From positions 310,001 to 374,000 of the forward strand of contig NZ_FZPD01000002.1 of assembly GCF_900188325.1 (NCBI RefSeq): a stretch of DNA of 64,000 nucleotides, given 5' to 3'. Made by a program: the position numbers and the translations under genes. Positions 1 through 9,882 of the stretch are shown piece by piece (the stretch's first letter is position 1; each line of letters starts with the position of its first letter). Origin of the DNA: Ekhidna lutea (lineage in GTDB: Bacteria; Bacteroidota; Bacteroidia; Cytophagales; Cyclobacteriaceae). The notes beneath the pieces are model-generated. The model had not been told where the DNA came from. It made no database searches and saw only the letters and a list, made by a program, of their open reading frames with translations.

Positions 1-2599
1 GATTTGCTTTTGATGTTTTAATTGCCTGATAACTCACAGTCATTATAACAATCAGGAAGGCTAGAATTCCTGCGGTGAGAAAAGGAATTGCATCCAGGGT
101 CACCCTATAGGCAAACGCTTCCAACCATTTATCGAGAATAAAGTATGCAATAGGCCATGCCAATAATGTAGCTATTAGTACCAACTTGATAAATGATGCA
201 GATAATAGCAGTGTCAGGTTTGACATGGATGCTCCTATAACCTTACGTATGCCAATCTCTTTGATCCTGCGCTGCGCACTGAATGAAGACAAACCATATA
301 AACCCATACAGGCAATGATAATGGATAGAATAGAGAAAACACCCGTCAGTTTCCCCAACATGGCTTCAGCGGTATACTGCTCCTTTAGTGTTTGATTCAG
401 TAAATGAAATTCAAAAGGGGTTTCCGGAACAAACGAAAACCATTGATTTTCAATATAAGCAAGAGTCTGCTCTATTTGACCACCTTCCACTCTCAAAGCG
501 ATATATCGAGCCGAGAAAGCCAGATTATCTAGGTTATCAGAAACTTTTTCTAAAATGAATGGCCCCATTTCATGATGTAAAGAAGCAAAATGAAAGTCCT
601 CTGTTACTCCCACAATTGTTTCATCACCTATTGATTTTCCTATAGCTTCTTCAGCCGTCCATCCAAGCAGTTTCGCCAGGGTCTCATTAATAATCACCGA
701 CTCCTCAGCATCTTGTTTGAATGTATTTTGATAATCACGACCAGCCGCCAGCTTTATTCCCATGGTTTGAAGAAAATCTTCATGAACAACCAGTCTTGGA
801 ATTTGCTGTGCGTCCTCCCCCTCTACTATCTGATAAGAACCAGTCTGAAACTTCATTCCGGGCACATCTTCCACAGTGGTAATAGACTTGATTTCCGGTC
901 TATCCAGAAGCTGGGTTTTGAACGAGTGATAATGCTCCATGATTGGTGATCGTAAAGAAGGCAGTAGCACAACCCTCTCTGCATCAAAACCTAACGCTCG
1001 GTCACGCATGTACTGAAACTGTCTGGCAGCTACTATGGTACCGATAATCAGCACTATAGATAAAGTAAACTGCCCGATCACCATCCATTTGCGAATAGAG
1101 AGCATACTCAAGCTTTCATTGACACGACCATTTTTGATGACCTGAATGGGTTGAAAAGACGACATAAATACTGCCGGGTAAATACCACCAACAAAACACA
1201 TACCTAGAAAAATGGCGATCGTCTCCCACGGTTGAATTGGCAGGCTATTTATATTTAAAATAAGCTCCTTCCCTATTAATACTTGTATTAACTCAAGCAA
1301 GAAATACACCATTGGAATGGAGATTAAAACCGCAATGAAATTGGCAATGATGGATTCGTTCAGTAATTGACCTATCAATTGAATTTTCTTTCCACCCAGC
1401 ACTTTTCTTACGCCTATCTCTTTTGCTCTTGTGCTTGCTCGCGCGGTGCTCAGGTTCATGAAATTGATATAGGAAATAAGTAGAATAAAAAATGCGACTG
1501 TGGTGAAAATGTACACATATATGATGTTACCATTAGGCCCCATCTCATAATCCAGATTGGAGTATAGATGAATGTCTGTCAATGGTTGCAAAAAAAGCTT
1601 CACCCGATCTTTACGAGACTCAGGAAAATGCTTTTGAACAAAATCCGGAAATTGTGCCTCCAGTACTTCAGGTTTTACATCCTCATCAAGTAAAAGGTAA
1701 GTCCAGCTAGGATTCCATACCCAACTTTTTCTTAATCGATTCCTCATCACCTGAGGGTTATCCAAAGTGGAAAACGAGATCAAAAAATCAAACTTAAAAT
1801 GCGTGTTAGCTGGTATTTTACTGAATACTCCAGACACAATGAGGTCATGTTCTCCTTCAAATCGCAGCGTCTTCCCAATCGGATCGGCTTGCCTGAAATA
1901 CTTTTCAGCCATCTCCTGACTCAGAATGATTTTATTAGGACCATTCAGTGCTAATTCCGGATTCCCTTCAATCAGATTGAAATCAAAAACACGGAAAAAG
2001 GCATCATCAGCAAAGTAAATATTTGGCTCATTGAATTGCCTCAATGTTCCATTATCAGAGTGGTAAGCAAGCGCAAGAGTAGGTGCCTGGAAATTAAACA
2101 AACGAACGGCCTCTTCTATTTGATCCGGATAATCCAAAAGCATAGCCTCAGCTAGCGGTGTTGGGGCGCTTGTGGACTCCTCTCCTACATCATTGACTTT
2201 ACGAATATCCAGTACTCTGTGAATCCGATTAGCTTTTTCATGCCATTTATCATAAGATTTTTCCTCCTGCACATAAAGCATTAATATGACAAAGCAGGAA
2301 ATTCCCAAAGCGAGACCAAGCAGATTAAGTGCAGAATGCCCCAGGTGTCGGTGTAGATTGCGGAAAGCCAAAATAAGCGAATGACGAAATAGCAACCACT
2401 TATACTGTAAGCTATGATACACAAATGATGGTGATGACAGTAGCACCTGATACCAGAATAATAGAACAGCCACTCTCCTTCCTCTTTCCTGAGTCGTCTT
2501 TTCAAAGTACTCTTCAAAGTCACCAATAAGCAAATCTTTTCTGCGCTCAGGCAATATGAGTTCCAGCCATTTCTCTCCTAGTTTGGGGATTCTGTTCAT
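1..2599 (-). CDS. ABC transporter permease with N-terminal permease-prefix domain (3' end outside window)
   Basis: The reading frame starts at an ATG at 2599 and stays open for 866 codons to the left edge, so the C-terminus is missing, probably by only a few residues because the visible end resembles the usual end of FtsX-type permeases. Residues 1 to about 75 are a hydrophilic-then-hydrophobic prefix (it begins MNRIPKLGEKW) of the kind seen in permease-prefix transporters. Then comes the first membrane helix (about 85-105), a periplasmic MacB-like core domain, three central helices with the motif ARASTRAKEIGVRKVLGG, a second periplasmic domain, and a repeat of the EIGIRKVIGA motif near the end. 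It belongs to the MacB/FtsX family of permeases that work with a separate ATPase; no ATPase gene is visible here. The ATG overlaps the stop of the PadR gene (ATGA), so the two are co-transcribed and probably co-regulated. The substrate is unknown. Confidence 0.9.
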   Translation of the reverse strand, partial: MNRIPKLGEKWLELILPERRKDLLIGDFEEYFEKTTQERGRRVAVLLFWYQVLLSSPSFVYHSLQYKWLLFRHSLILAFRNLHRHLGHSALNLLGLALGISCFVILMLYVQEEKSYDKWHEKANRIHRVLDIRKVNDVGEESTSAPTPLAEAMLLDYPDQIEEAVRLFNFQAPTLALAYHSDNGTLRQFNEPNIYFADDAFFRVFDFNLIEGNPELALNGPNKIILSQEMAEKYFRQADPIGKTLRFEGEHDLIVSGVFSKIPANTHFKFDFLISFSTLDNPQVMRNRLRKSWVWNPSWTYLLLDEDVKPEVLEAQFPDFVQKHFPESRKDRVKLFLQPLTDIHLYSNLDYEMGPNGNIIYVYIFTTVAFFILLISYINFMNLSTARASTRAKEIGVRKVLGGKKIQLIGQLLNESIIANFIAVLISIPMVYFLLELIQVLIGKELILNINSLPIQPWETIAIFLGMCFVGGIYPAVFMSSFQPIQVIKNGRVNESLSMLSIRKWMVIGQFTLSIVLIIGTIVAARQFQYMRDRALGFDAERVVLLPSLRSPIMEHYHSFKTQLLDRPEIKSITTVEDVPGMKFQTGSYQIVEGEDAQQIPRLVVHEDFLQTMGIKLAAGRDYQNTFKQDAEESVIINETLAKLLGWTAEEAIGKSIGDETIVGVTEDFHFASLHHEMGPFILEKVSDNLDNLAFSARYIALRVEGGQIEQTLAYIENQWFSFVPETPFEFHLLNQTLKEQYTAEAMLGKLTGVFSILSIIIACMGLYGLSSFSAQRRIKEIGIRKVIGASMSNLTLLLSASFIKLVLIATLLAWPIAYFILDKWLEAFAYRVTLDAIPFLTAGILAFLIVIMTVSYQAIKTSKAN

Positions 2600-2931
2600 A
2601 ACAAATTATTTTTTTTCAGTACTACTTCAGGAAGATTCCACAGTGATTGCTGCATCTCCCGTGTTTTTCTCAAAATCTCAATACCTTCTGCTGTCAGAAT
2701 AAACCGCCTTCTCGGTCTTCCCATTCGTTCCTTTGTCGGATTTTCATCCTGAACATCCAGGTAGCCTTTTAGAACTAGGCGATCGAGAGGAACATAGATA
2801 CCACCTATTGAATATTGTTTCCCAGTTTGCTTTTTCACCTCTTCTCTTATCTGCATTCCATAAGCTTCATCCTGAAGCCTACAGACCATTAGTAGCAGCA
2901 TCTCTTCTGTTCGTGTAAGCAAGTTGTCCAT
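2596..2931 (-). CDS. PadR family transcriptional regulator
   Basis: This 111-residue protein has the winged-helix layout of PadR regulators: an N-terminal helical start (MDNLLTRTEEMLLL), the recognition region around GGIYVPLDRLVLKGYL (residues about 43-58), then the wing with basic RMGRPRRRF and the C-terminal helix. PadR proteins are dimeric DNA-binding repressors, often controlling the transporter gene beside them. The gene overlaps the downstream permease by four bases, which strongly suggests translational coupling and a regulator/transporter unit. The protein lacks the long C-terminal dimerisation helix of PadR subfamily 2 and so resembles the short subfamily 1. The ligand is unknown. 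The AT-rich 142 bp upstream region shows no clear operator. Confidence 0.9.
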   Translation of the reverse strand: MDNLLTRTEEMLLLMVCRLQDEAYGMQIREEVKKQTGKQYSIGGIYVPLDRLVLKGYLDVQDENPTKERMGRPRRRFILTAEGIEILRKTREMQQSLWNLPEVVLKKNNLL

Positions 2932-3073
2932 TTTGATTTACTAGTTTTTCTGTGTTATAGAAAAAGTAAATTAATCATACGGATACTAAAAATAAAAGGT
3001 TGTTAAAAAATTAAAATGGAAATGATTTTTAAGGTACAAGATCAAATAGGCCGCTATCAGTAAAGGGAAAATA

Positions 3074-6000
3074 CTACCTGATCAAATGAACAAACCCGTT
3101 CAGTTCATGTGTGTCACATGAATTTCCATATGTCAGACTCCAGAAGTACACACCACTGGACATACCAGCTCCTTTCCATTGAAAATCATGGTTAGTAGTC
3201 TGGAAAACCTTACTCCCTGCCCTATTAACAATGGTTAATTCAAATCTCGATAAAGGATATACCAGTCCATCTGCAAAAAAGTAATCATTTAATCCATCGT
3301 TATTCGGTGTGAATACATTCGGTATAAATAAGTCGTCTTTCTTTAACACATTGATTTCAAATGTCTGACTTGTTTCATAGGAACAGCCATTTATTTCGTA
3401 ATAATACATCAGTTCATAAACTCCATTCTCCAAGTCGATTGGGTCAAATACCGGTTCGCTGAAGGTAAATGAAGTGTTCTTTATTTCAAATGTGCCTCCC
3501 AATGGTGATGTCAGCAAGTCTACTTTTTCCGAGACGTCACAAATATTTTCAATTGGTTCAAATGTCAAATCAAAAACTTCCTGATTAATGGAAATTGTGT
3601 CGCTCAAGTATTGACATCCACTTGATGAAATCGATCTGCAATAAAAAGATCCTTCTTGATTAGCTGTTATAATTTGATCATCAGAGTATAATTTATAATC
3701 TTCAAACCCATCCAAATCTGCGTACCATTGAAATTCAATCATATCCTCATAATCATTTGATATACTTAACTCAATAGATTCTCCCATGCATAATTCGTAT
3801 TCGTTCTGATAATTCAGCTCAGATTTAGAAATATCAAATTGGACATTCACTGTATCACTATCAAAAACGCAACCATGACGAATGAATTGACAAAAATATA
3901 AGCCCCCGGAAGCCACTTGTATGCTGTCATTAGAAGAAAACTCAATAAAACTTAGATTAGATGTATCCTCACTATAATACCAACTGTAACTATCCATCTG
4001 GGTTTCAGAATTTAGCTGAAGTGTGAAAGTCTCTCCTGTACAATATGCCACATAATCTTCATGACTCAGTTCTGTTGATTCATCGACGGCCACAACTTGA
4101 AAGAATTCGGGTTCAGAGTTGCATGCAGGGTTTAAAGAAATACCATAATAATAGCCAGGTGCTTTAGCTACAATTCGGTTTTCTCCATTCCATATGAACT
4201 GTTGAACGTACTCATCATCGATTGTATTTTTAAAAAACCACTGGTAGTCATGAGAAGTTTTATCAGACTCAATGAATATGTCTACCGAGTCATCCAAACA
4301 CAAGTATTGCAACGGGTTGGAGGCATTTATTATAACCGGTTTTGTGTAAACATCAATTGTAGTAGTGGATGTGCATTCACCGTATTGATATCGAATTGAG
4401 TAAGATTTTTCATCTAATGCTGATGGGTCAAAAATGCCTTTTTCTGAATCAATTATACCTTCTCCGCTCCAGATGCCTCCTGAAACAGGATATGCGATCA
4501 AATCAACGCTACCACTTTCAATGCACATTGGCGGAATATCCTCTTCTATCGATCCGACTTTTTTGTACATATAAGCAGCCCCCGACCTGTCTCCATTATC
4601 CGTATCTGCAAGTGGAGCATTCACTACGACCTCCAGGAAATTTTTTGAAATACTTGCTCCAAACCCATCCAATGCTTCTCCATCGTCCGGAATAATCCGA
4701 CCAACTTCATTAACTACTTCTTCACTTTCATCAATGAATGCTCTATCAAACACATAAACCAAACCTGGTTCTTCATCCTCTTTATTGTAGGCATCTGTAT
4801 ATCTTCTTCTGAAAAAGGAATGAGGCGCACCGACTAGTATATTCTTGCTATCTATATAAACCGAGTTGCCAAACATACCATCTACAATCCTATCCTTTGG
4901 CTTTAAAATACTTGTGTGGTTGATATCCCCATTCCAACCTCCTACTGGCATTTTAAAAAGGTATGCTCGTCCACTATGAGCTCCTAAACGTTCATCTCTT
5001 TCACCAAAAGGCGCCCCCACGATAATATATTCACCGTGCAAATCGATATCGACACCAAAATTATCAAACTCTTCTACCGGATAATTACCGTCCAATTCTT
5101 CTCTGTCCGGCAGTAAGGTCGCTGTTTCATTCCCACTTCTCCACTCTTCACCGGGGTTTCGCTTAAAAAGCAAAGCTTTATTCCCATATATTGCCGAGCC
5201 GGCTATAATAAGCGTGTCGTTCATGAAGATGGGTAACATACCAATGGCATCTCTAGTATACCTATCTGACGATTGTAATGTGGCCTGATGGTCCCAACCT
5301 CCTGTGTGGTTTTCTTTAAATATGTAAATACTTCCTTTGTAATTGGAACCACCGAAGTACCGTTGACCAACAGCTAAGTATCCGTTATGGTATGTTAGGG
5401 TTCTCCCAAATTCCCTATTAGAATAGCTATCATTTTGACTCAAAACAGAAACTCCCGTTTGCTCTGATTCTACTTCCGGATCTGAGGCTATTAATACATT
5501 ACCCTCCGAAAGGTTTTGAAAAAACACTCCTTCATTCTCTGCTTTTTTATGCTTGTCTGCTGAAGCTTGATTGTTCAAATAGTTGAGGGCATCTGGTGAG
5601 ATTATTTCATTGATTAAATGCCATTTCTCGTTTCTTTTTTCAAACTGAAATACTTTACCCATCGCACTCACCACTCTTGATCCATCAATGGCCAGACTAT
5701 CATAAAATGGAGCCGAAACAAATAATTGTTTTTCGTTTACATCCACAGCCAGGCCAAACCCCTGATTAGATTGTATTGTTGGTGAATATATTTTCGAGAC
5801 CTGTTTCCAGGTTAAACCCTCGTTTTCTCTTTCATAGATATTTACAGCGCCGCTTGAAGAACCTCTGTCATCATCCAAATGAGTACCTACAGCACCCACA
5901 GATTTATAGAAGGCACTCGAACTTGCAAACTCATCGCCCGATGCAGTATTAGAATATTGGGTCAGGACTTGATCTGGAATGCTTCTTGAGCTGTCCAAAG

Positions 6001-7237
6001 GTGTCTCGAGCAACACAGTGTTTACTTCACTGCCAGTTGTTGTATAGTTGGAATATCCAAAATCATTTGAGTTGTAAACGAAATGCTTTGAATTGATATC
6101 CATTTCCCACCCATATCCTCGCTCCAGATCGGGAAGTTGTAAAAAAAAGTCCGGCTTCTCTTTGGCTTTAAGCGTGTCATCTAGCGAAAAAACACTCATT
6201 ATTCTTTCAGCTGGCTGAGAATGTATCAAGTACTTACTACTAGCAGATATATTATCGTTGGTAGACCCAACAGCAGGAGTTGAATAGATCACACATTGAT
6301 TTGTCTCCGTCCATTTATCTTCTTCTTTTTGATAGACAAAAACTTTAGATGTACCTGTCCCTTCAGGGCTGTCATCGCGTAAGCTGCTTACAAAAATATT
6401 ATCATCAACAACATCAACGGAGGTGCCAAAACCAATTTGATTTTCTAATGGTGGAATTAATTCATGAGATAGTTCTTCCCAACCGGCTACAGAATCATAA
6501 TTGTATACAATACTAATTCCGCTAGAATAGTTTGGCCTACTATAAAAGCCAGAAGATATAACTAAAAAATCATCCTCAAGATTCAAGTGAACTTGTGTTT
6601 GATAGTTTCCATCATCATACTTCAAGCCATCATATGCATGAATTAATTCTGCAAAATCATCACCAAGGCTATAGATATTGCACTTAACTTCATGATGATC
6701 TTCAAAATAATAACCATAGCTATAATATAAAGCAAGAAATTTGTCAGAGACATCAAAATTCACACGTGTCCCCCAAAAATCATCTTCAGCCACAACAGGA
6801 ACCGGATCAATAACATAGCTTTCATTCTGTGTAACCCAGCTTTCTACGGAATCTTTTTCAAATACATAGACTTTTTGGTACGCTACTCCTTCCGGAGAAT
6901 ATTTGGTCCCACTAATAGCTATTATATTCTTATTTGCCTCAATTCGCTGACCGAATCTCATCCCATTGGATGGATCAGATGGAGTCAACTCAGCAATCTT
7001 AGTCCATCTGTTGGCTTTGTACTCATAAACGAAAACCAATCCATTTGCATAAGCAAGTGAATCATTTGAGTCGGAGGATGTGATTAAATAATCGTCTTGT
7101 ATAACCACCTGTCTTCCAAAACCAGTGAATAAGTCAATGCTTTTTGGAGGGAACATTATGAGGTCATCATCGAGGCATTGGGAGAACAAATTTCCGAATG
7201 GTGATATGATTAGAATAAATAGGTAGGCTAATCTCAT
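3074..7237 (-). CDS. Giant secreted protein with beta-propeller-like repeats and gliding-type T9SS C-terminal domain
   Basis: This is a 1387-residue protein with a signal peptide (MRLAYLFILIISPFGNLFSQ). Residues about 30-870 hold many repeats of the type 'GxSVDVVDDNIFVSS', 'VYVFxxxxxxW' and 'IVGAPFG', which resemble FG-GAP/integrin-like beta-propeller blades. Residues about 880-1290 look like several Ig-like or PKD-like modules with paired cysteines. The last 85 or so residues (IPNVFTPNNDGLNDYF onward) match the gliding-motility-associated C-terminal domain (CHU_C, T9SS type B). It should be exported by Sec, pass through the type IX secretion system and be attached to the cell surface or released. 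Function is unknown; adhesion or cell-surface display is a reasonable inference. It is a single gene with no close co-directional neighbour upstream. Confidence 0.85.
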   Translation of the reverse strand: MRLAYLFILIISPFGNLFSQCLDDDLIMFPPKSIDLFTGFGRQVVIQDDYLITSSDSNDSLAYANGLVFVYEYKANRWTKIAELTPSDPSNGMRFGQRIEANKNIIAISGTKYSPEGVAYQKVYVFEKDSVESWVTQNESYVIDPVPVVAEDDFWGTRVNFDVSDKFLALYYSYGYYFEDHHEVKCNIYSLGDDFAELIHAYDGLKYDDGNYQTQVHLNLEDDFLVISSGFYSRPNYSSGISIVYNYDSVAGWEELSHELIPPLENQIGFGTSVDVVDDNIFVSSLRDDSPEGTGTSKVFVYQKEEDKWTETNQCVIYSTPAVGSTNDNISASSKYLIHSQPAERIMSVFSLDDTLKAKEKPDFFLQLPDLERGYGWEMDINSKHFVYNSNDFGYSNYTTTGSEVNTVLLETPLDSSRSIPDQVLTQYSNTASGDEFASSSAFYKSVGAVGTHLDDDRGSSSGAVNIYERENEGLTWKQVSKIYSPTIQSNQGFGLAVDVNEKQLFVSAPFYDSLAIDGSRVVSAMGKVFQFEKRNEKWHLINEIISPDALNYLNNQASADKHKKAENEGVFFQNLSEGNVLIASDPEVESEQTGVSVLSQNDSYSNREFGRTLTYHNGYLAVGQRYFGGSNYKGSIYIFKENHTGGWDHQATLQSSDRYTRDAIGMLPIFMNDTLIIAGSAIYGNKALLFKRNPGEEWRSGNETATLLPDREELDGNYPVEEFDNFGVDIDLHGEYIIVGAPFGERDERLGAHSGRAYLFKMPVGGWNGDINHTSILKPKDRIVDGMFGNSVYIDSKNILVGAPHSFFRRRYTDAYNKEDEEPGLVYVFDRAFIDESEEVVNEVGRIIPDDGEALDGFGASISKNFLEVVVNAPLADTDNGDRSGAAYMYKKVGSIEEDIPPMCIESGSVDLIAYPVSGGIWSGEGIIDSEKGIFDPSALDEKSYSIRYQYGECTSTTTIDVYTKPVIINASNPLQYLCLDDSVDIFIESDKTSHDYQWFFKNTIDDEYVQQFIWNGENRIVAKAPGYYYGISLNPACNSEPEFFQVVAVDESTELSHEDYVAYCTGETFTLQLNSETQMDSYSWYYSEDTSNLSFIEFSSNDSIQVASGGLYFCQFIRHGCVFDSDTVNVQFDISKSELNYQNEYELCMGESIELSISNDYEDMIEFQWYADLDGFEDYKLYSDDQIITANQEGSFYCRSISSSGCQYLSDTISINQEVFDLTFEPIENICDVSEKVDLLTSPLGGTFEIKNTSFTFSEPVFDPIDLENGVYELMYYYEINGCSYETSQTFEINVLKKDDLFIPNVFTPNNDGLNDYFFADGLVYPLSRFELTIVNRAGSKVFQTTNHDFQWKGAGMSSGVYFWSLTYGNSCDTHELNGFVHLIR

Positions 7238-7375
7238 TTGAATCCGTGAAATTAGAAAAATTTATCAGCAACATTGAAAAAATCATTTTTCATCGAAACC
7301 TTCTCCTGCTACTTTGTTTAATCTAGTATCAAATAGTATTTTTATTGCATACGTAACTAACCAACAACCCATATC

Positions 7376-7885
7376 ATGAAGCATATTGTAGCGTCTATTC
7401 TTATTTCCTGTTCGTTTTTCACCTATTGCCAGAACGAAAATATCGTTAAAACTATTGATGACCTAACGGCTAAATGGGACAAGCAAGCTGAAGAGCTAGG
7501 CACCTATGCCGGTATGAAATATTATTGTACCTCTCAGGTTTACAAAGACAAAACGATTGGATTATTAGATAAAATCCATCATTATGACACTTTACTATAT
7601 CAAATAGTAAGTGAAAAGTATGCGGACAGTAATGATAAGGAGGCAGAGGAGACACTAGCGGAAATTCTTACCGTAGAAACCAAGTATACTACCCCAAATT
7701 TTAAATCCTTTCTGGAGGAAGAATGCCTCAAGTTTGAGGAAGTTGGAGAAGATTATGATAGAAACAGCAAAAAATATTTTAAAGAGATCGAAAAGCTTGA
7801 AAAAGAGTTGTCTAGTTATGTTAAAAACATAACTGAACGAATTGACCTTATCGATGAACACATACATCACCTGAAACTTGATTAA
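7376..7885 (+). CDS. Secreted coiled-coil hypothetical protein
   Basis: I do not recognise a family for this 169-residue protein. It starts with a signal peptide (MKHIVASILISCSFFTYCQ). A free cysteine in the h/c-region could be a weak lipobox, but there is no good lipobox consensus. The rest is highly charged and predicted to be mostly helical, with heptad-like stretches at residues about 20-45 and 115-165 (EKLEKELSSYVKNI), so an elongated periplasmic or surface protein is likely. Two cysteines lie in the middle (in YYCTSQ and EEECLKF). It is divergent from the giant T9SS gene and is followed 33 bases downstream by a metallo-beta-lactamase-fold gene on the same strand, probably in one transcript. 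Confidence 0.65.
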   Translation: MKHIVASILISCSFFTYCQNENIVKTIDDLTAKWDKQAEELGTYAGMKYYCTSQVYKDKTIGLLDKIHHYDTLLYQIVSEKYADSNDKEAEETLAEILTVETKYTTPNFKSFLEEECLKFEEVGEDYDRNSKKYFKEIEKLEKELSSYVKNITERIDLIDEHIHHLKLD

Positions 7886-7918
7886 TGTAGCATCGTTTGA
7901 TTAAGGAGACATTCATTT

Positions 7919-8698
7919 ATGCTTTTCCTTACGTTTATTCTAACGTTACTAACCCCAAATCAGGACTCATTAAGTGTTTGGTACATGCACCATAGTGGAT
8001 GGATGGTAGAGACAGATAACCATCTGATAATATTTGACTACTTCCCGGATGAACTTGATGATAAAAATAGAAATTCTGTAAGTAGTTTATTGAGCCAAAA
8101 AATTGAAGATGTAGATAAGCCTGTGGTATTTATCATCAGCCACAGACATAAGGACCATTATTCAAAAGCAATATATCAGTGGAAGGACCTGGATCGTGTA
8201 CGCTATGTTTATGGGTGGGAATATGATTCTGATGTCGATTCTTTTATAGCAGCACCTCCCGGAAGTCAAAATTTAACTGCAGGAGATTTGATGATATTAA
8301 AATCAATCCAATCGACCGATCAGGGCTCTGGATTGTTAATCGCTGTTGATGATATGGTTATTTTTCATGGTGGGGATCATGCACAATGGGCAAGTGAGTA
8401 TAAAGCACAATTCCGATCAGAACTGGATAAAATTGCAGCATATGATGGTGAAATTGATCTTGTGTTCATGCCAATTTCACGAGGCACATGTGGTGAGGTA
8501 ACTCCTGATTTAACTGAAGGGATTATTTACGCACTTGATAAGTTGAAACCTAAATACTTCTTCCCTATGCACGTCAGGTGTGTGGACAGAATTCCGCTTT
8601 ACAAAAGTTTTACGGATGGAATTAAGGATAGATTTCCACTTGTTCAATTTCGATATGGAATATTTCCGGGAAAAGCTTTCACTATAAGTTTGAAATAA
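7919..8698 (+). CDS. Metallo-beta-lactamase-fold hydrolase, probably exported
   Basis: This 259-residue protein carries the metal-binding motif of the fold, S-H-R-H-K-D-H, around residue 75, preceded by the typical strand HHSGWMVETDNHLIIFDYF and followed by FHGGDHAQW (about residue 143) and a late histidine in FFPMHVR (about 220). Those residues would hold one or two zinc ions. The N-terminus MLFLTFILTLLTPNQDS looks like a short signal peptide, so it may act in the periplasm. A good Shine-Dalgarno-like AAGGAG lies 10 bases before the ATG, which supports this start. The substrate is not evident; the sequence is closer to UlaG-like or general MBL hydrolases than to true beta-lactamases. Confidence 0.8.
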   Translation: MLFLTFILTLLTPNQDSLSVWYMHHSGWMVETDNHLIIFDYFPDELDDKNRNSVSSLLSQKIEDVDKPVVFIISHRHKDHYSKAIYQWKDLDRVRYVYGWEYDSDVDSFIAAPPGSQNLTAGDLMILKSIQSTDQGSGLLIAVDDMVIFHGGDHAQWASEYKAQFRSELDKIAAYDGEIDLVFMPISRGTCGEVTPDLTEGIIYALDKLKPKYFFPMHVRCVDRIPLYKSFTDGIKDRFPLVQFRYGIFPGKAFTISLK

Positions 8699-8772
8699 TC
8701 ACAGAATTGCATTGCCTATTTGATTTTAAGTATTCTAAGGATATCTATACCTTTAAATAATCATAGCTGATC

Positions 8773-9216
8773 ATGGAGCCTCATCTAGATATTGATAAAT
8801 TAAATGATGCATACATTGAAGGAGAGGAAAGCTATCAACTTTTCATAGAACCTCTTGAGGTTGGTGTTGGGGTGTATAATTCAAATGCTTCACCCATCGC
8901 TTGTAATCCTGCTGCTTACAAATTATTGGGTCTCTCAAAAGAGCAGTTTATGGGAAATACAGCAATGGATCCATACTGGAAAGTAACCCACGCAGATGGA
9001 AGTAAATTTGAAACGTATGACTTTCCAATTGTAGAAGTAATTACAAGCTACAAGCCAAAGCTTGGTGTTATCATGGGGGTCTCGCGTCCGCTGTTAAACG
9101 ATAAAGTATGGTTGGAGGTAAATACACATCCGGTGCTAAATGCGGATGGCACCATCCATTATGTTTTTTGCACGTATAAGGATATTACAGAGAAGTTTAA
9201 TGAATCACTGGATTGA
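8773..9216 (+). CDS. Stand-alone PAS domain protein
   Basis: This 147-residue soluble protein is essentially one PAS domain. The core runs from about residue 27 (PLEVGVGVYN) through ACNPAAYKLLGLSKEQFMG to the last beta strands WLEVNTHPVLNADG and VFCTYKDITEKF, the typical PAS/PAC ending. There is no output domain, so it must signal through a partner protein. The next gene downstream on the same strand encodes a SiaC-like phosphoprotein (164 bp gap), and the chemosensory cluster, which also contains a PAS-bearing kinase, starts about 6.6 kb away. Any functional link to either is an inference. The bound ligand cannot be read from the sequence. Confidence 0.85.
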   Translation: MEPHLDIDKLNDAYIEGEESYQLFIEPLEVGVGVYNSNASPIACNPAAYKLLGLSKEQFMGNTAMDPYWKVTHADGSKFETYDFPIVEVITSYKPKLGVIMGVSRPLLNDKVWLEVNTHPVLNADGTIHYVFCTYKDITEKFNESLD

Positions 9217-9380
9217 ATAATTCCAAGTTCACTTATAAACGAATGAAGCTAAGCATCAACAATGGAATGATGTGAAGAATTAATCACCTGACTAAACGAG
9301 AAAATTGATCAATTCACCTAAAATGATTTAGTACTTCCCGAAATTTTTATTCTCTTTATAATTGAGATTAAATCTTCACA

Positions 9381-9776
9381 ATGGAACCCATTAAAATATA
9401 TCCAACACGAACCACACCAGCAGTACTACTAGATCCAAACCGGGGTGTTTTTAAGATGTATGGTAGGTCAAGTCCTGAAAATTCAGTGCAGTTTTATGAC
9501 CCAATCAGAGTCAACCTCACAAAAATACCGGGAGAGAAGGTGGATGTTCGAATCAAGTTGGAGTATTTCAACACTAGTTCCTCCAAATGCATTTACGATC
9601 TTTTAAAGGAAATCAAAGCTTTGCGCGACAAAGGAAAAGACGTGATTGTGAGGTGGTACTACGACGAGGATGATGAGGATATGTTGGAAGCTGGCGAAGA
9701 TTATAGTGATCTATTAGACCTTCCATTTAAGTTCATTGAGTATCATCCGAAAGATGAATATCAAAAGACTGCATAA
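9381..9776 (+). CDS. SiaC family regulatory phosphoprotein (DUF1987)
   Basis: This 131-residue protein aligns well by eye with SiaC of Pseudomonas aeruginosa: the N-terminal PTRTTPAVLLDPNRGVFKMYGRSSPENS, then the central EYFNTSSSKCI, then VRWYYDEDDEDMLEAGEDY, then LPFKFIEY. In SiaC the threonine of the LNTSS motif is phosphorylated by the kinase SiaB and dephosphorylated by the PP2C phosphatase SiaA, and the unphosphorylated form activates the diguanylate cyclase SiaD. The equivalent threonine is present here (in FNTSS, about residue 74). No SiaB-like kinase or GGDEF protein is encoded in this window. The nearest PP2C-like gene is at the end of the chemosensory cluster (15879-16673), but its active site looks degenerate. 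Confidence 0.85.
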   Translation: MEPIKIYPTRTTPAVLLDPNRGVFKMYGRSSPENSVQFYDPIRVNLTKIPGEKVDVRIKLEYFNTSSSKCIYDLLKEIKALRDKGKDVIVRWYYDEDDEDMLEAGEDYSDLLDLPFKFIEYHPKDEYQKTA

Positions 9777-9882
9777 AATCTTCTTTTTTACAAAAACTCG
9801 AAATATTCTTCTAAATCATAATCGGTAGCCAATAGATGTCCGTATCAAATAAGTAAAGGACAAAACTCTTAGGACTACTTTT

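Noticed and set aside
9303-9314. Perfect 12-bp palindrome AATTGATCAATT upstream of the SiaC-like gene.
   Set aside because: In DNA this AT-rich such palindromes occur often by chance, and no second copy or promoter is aligned with it.
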